From: Ghiorsea sp.
Lineage (GTDB): Bacteria > Pseudomonadota > Zetaproteobacteria > Mariprofundales > Mariprofundaceae
Length of the DNA stretch: 6,811 nucleotides
Assembly (NCBI GenBank): GCA_027053695.1
Contig: JALUHL010000221.1
Coordinates: 1 to 6,811 of the forward strand
Direction of reading: 5' to 3'
Shown: positions 6,720 to 6,811 of the stretch, one piece after another
How positions within the stretch are numbered: position 1 is the stretch's first letter
Layout of the letters: the number at the start of each line of letters is the position of its first letter
Made by a program: the position numbers and the translations under genes
Notes under the pieces: model-generated
Told to the model about the DNA's origin: nothing
The model's input: the letters and a program-made list of their open reading frames with translations, nothing else
The model's database searches: none

Positions 6720-6811
6720 ATGAGCCAAGGCTTTGAAATTCAAATATTTAACCGCTACGAAAACAAAATGGACATTGAAAAAGTCTATGGTGACGGCATG
6801 GTGAAGTTTGC
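6720..6811 (+). CDS. psd: Phosphatidylserine decarboxylase proenzyme, N-terminal fragment; 3' end outside window
   Basis: Psd decarboxylates phosphatidylserine to phosphatidylethanolamine at the cytoplasmic membrane, using a pyruvoyl group made by self-cleavage. Only 30 codons plus two bases are visible. The stretch EIQIFNRYENKMDIEKVYGD, continuing GMVKF, matches the start of the Psd subfamily seen for example in clostridia and Bacteroidetes, which begins with a (Y/F)-(Y/F)-N-R segment followed by E-x-E-K-V-x-G-(E/D) and a K-(F/W) motif. It differs from the E. coli-type N-terminus. The catalytic Ser and the LGST-like cleavage motif lie beyond the window, so the call depends on a short match. 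The start is supported by a ribosome binding site, and the gap upstream suggests its own promoter. Confidence 0.7.
   Translation, partial: MSQGFEIQIFNRYENKMDIEKVYGDGMVKF

Noticed and set aside
1..6811. CRISPR array, tRNA/rRNA genes or insertion sequence
   Set aside because: No regularly spaced direct repeats, no cloverleaf-like or rRNA segments and no transposase or terminal inverted repeats were seen on reading; the coding genes fill nearly all the window.

Overview
The window reads as chromosomal DNA of a Gram-negative, probably proteobacterial, organism of moderate GC. Two genes point to a Gram-negative envelope: a CMP-Kdo synthetase (kdsB, lipopolysaccharide core) and the start of a phosphatidylserine decarboxylase (psd, phosphatidylethanolamine synthesis). 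An acidic PopZ-like protein directly upstream of valS repeats a gene order I recall from Alphaproteobacteria (DUF2497/popZ next to valS). The rest of the neighbourhood does not settle the class; Alphaproteobacteria or a sister lineage such as Zetaproteobacteria would fit. This placement is inference.

Layout, all genes on the + strand. Bases 1-442 hold the C-terminal part of kdsB. Bases 446-1090 hold a hemolysin III / TrhA (YqfA-like, PAQR superfamily) membrane protein gene that is full length and in one frame but carries a TGA stop at codon 82. Bases 1148-2344 encode a 398-residue, highly acidic, low-complexity protein with PopZ-like ends. Bases 2392-5037 are valS, complete and with all hallmarks. 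Bases 5056-6594 encode an unrecognised 512-residue membrane-anchored protein with apparent beta-sandwich and TPR-like parts; it is clearly more AT-rich than its neighbours. Bases 6595-6719 are a non-coding gap with a small inverted repeat and a ribosome binding site. From 6720 to the window end is the beginning of psd.

The genes are close together (gaps of 3, 57, 47, 18 and 125 bases), so co-transcription of kdsB to the 512-residue gene is possible, with the most likely new promoter before psd. I see no convincing rho-independent terminator. Functionally this is an envelope and housekeeping neighbourhood: LPS sugar activation, a membrane PAQR-type protein, a candidate cell-pole organiser, a tRNA synthetase and phospholipid synthesis, with one probable accessory gene between valS and psd. 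The two observations most worth following are the PopZ-like gene and the single in-frame stop in an otherwise intact hemolysin III gene.
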